NCBI GenBank assembly: GCA_040881945.1
Contig: JBBECF010000057.1
Span: forward strand, 1-6,342
Length of the DNA stretch: 6,342 bases
Reading direction: 5' to 3'
DNA from: JBBECF01 sp040881945
GTDB lineage: Bacteria > Pseudomonadota > Alphaproteobacteria > Dongiales > Dongiaceae
Each line of letters opens with the position of its first letter. The stretch's first letter is position 1. The position numbers and the translations under genes are program-made. Shown piece by piece: positions 5,921-6,342 of the stretch. The notes below the pieces were generated by a model that was given only the letters and a program-made list of their open reading frames with translations, was not told the DNA's origin and ran no database searches.

Positions 5921-6265
5921 ATGACCCGCGCCATCACGCCGGCCCGGCTGCGCGCCCTGGCGGCCGCGGCGGCCCTCATCGTGCTGACCGCCTGCGGCGA
6001 ATTGACCGGACTGGCCGTGGTCAGCGCCGGCATCGTCAGCCTGTCCGCCACCAAGAAGCTGCCGCTCGACCATGTGGCCTCCTGGGTCAGCGGCAAGGAC
6101 TGCTCGGTCGTCACCCAGGCCGAGACCGGCCGTTACTGCCGCGACGAGGCGGACGCGACCCAGATGGTCGCGGCGGCGCCGCTTTATTGTTACCGCACGC
6201 TCGGGGAAATCAACTGTTACACCACCCCGGACGAGAGCGCGAGCGCCAGCCGGCTCGTGCAGTAG
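5921..6265 (+). CDS. Small cysteine-containing lipoprotein, function unknown
   Basis: I do not recognise a named family. The 114-residue product starts with a basic n-region (MTRAITPARLR), a hydrophobic core (ALAAAAALIVL) and the lipobox LTAC, with lipidated Cys25, so it should be a membrane-anchored periplasmic or outer-membrane lipoprotein. A second mildly hydrophobic stretch (about 28-43) and a Lys pair follow. The mature part then has four more cysteines in the order GKDCS (Cys61), GRYCR (Cys73), LYCYRTLG (Cys90) and INCY (Cys99), which could form two disulfides in the periplasm. The pattern DHVASWVSGKDCS followed by YC, CYRTLG and CY looks like one I have seen in hypothetical alphaproteobacterial proteins, but I cannot name it. 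The start is well supported by GAGGAGG at 8 nt. It is divergent from the YfgM-bamB-der unit, so a role in the envelope is plausible by location only. Confidence 0.85.
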   Translation: MTRAITPARLRALAAAAALIVLTACGELTGLAVVSAGIVSLSATKKLPLDHVASWVSGKDCSVVTQAETGRYCRDEADATQMVAAAPLYCYRTLGEINCYTTPDESASASRLVQ

Positions 6266-6319
6266 CCGGCGGCGGGGATCCGGGCCGCGCACGGGACTCC
6301 GGGCTGGACGCGCCGCCGG
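6266..6319. repeat. Long-loop inverted repeat after the lipoprotein gene, possible terminator
   Basis: CCGGCGGCG directly after the TAG stop (6266-6274) is the exact reverse complement of CGCCGCCGG (6311-6319), with 36 nt between. The loop holds two similar blocks, GGGATCCGGGC and GGGACTCCGGGC. Only ATTTG follows, so there is no proper U-run. It may be an atypical or Rho-assisted terminator or a chance GC-rich match. The remaining bases to 6342 show nothing I can assign. Confidence 0.35.
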
Positions 6320-6342
6320 ATTTGCGGGACACTGGTATCGGG

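Overview
The window reads as chromosomal DNA from a high-GC alphaproteobacterium, most likely in or near the Rhodospirillales. This rests on the strongly GC-rich third codon positions (overall GC roughly 70% by eye), the cvpA-purF-SDR gene order and the alphaproteobacterial style of the proteins. The species cannot be named from the sequence. Almost all of it is core or housekeeping DNA. I see no transposase, phage gene, CRISPR array, tRNA or rRNA.

Layout: positions 1-52 hold the last codons of an upstream plus-strand gene, probably cvpA. It is followed by purF (63-1538), the first committed enzyme of purine synthesis, and by a YciK-like short-chain dehydrogenase (1544-2260). These three plus-strand genes are packed with 10-nt and 5-nt gaps and look like one transcription unit. 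A 176-bp convergent gap (2261-2436) follows. Part of it is clearly less GC-rich than its surroundings and carries a two-copy 10-bp tandem repeat. The minus strand then holds a tight three-gene unit, read right to left: a membrane-anchored TPR-like protein of YfgM type (5104-about 5778), the BamB-type outer-membrane assembly lipoprotein (3784-5094 or 5100) and the two-GTPase-domain ribosome assembly factor Der/EngA (2437-3780). The same order, yfgM-bamB-der, is known from E. coli. A divergent intergenic region with a perfect 9-bp inverted repeat separates this unit from a small plus-strand lipoprotein with four further cysteines (5921-6265), which I do not recognise as a named family. The last 77 bases are non-coding as far as visible and contain a long-loop inverted repeat.

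How the genes fit together: cvpA and purF are classic neighbours, and PurF carries all four cysteines expected for a Bacillus-type [4Fe-4S] amidotransferase. The minus-strand unit joins envelope biogenesis (YfgM-like at the inner membrane, BamB at the outer membrane) to ribosome biogenesis (Der). The divergent lipoprotein may also be an envelope protein, by location only.

I did not find a convincing new multi-gene system. The items most worth a second look are the uncharacterised cysteine-rich lipoprotein with its shared divergent regulatory region, and the lower-GC repeat-bearing convergent gap.
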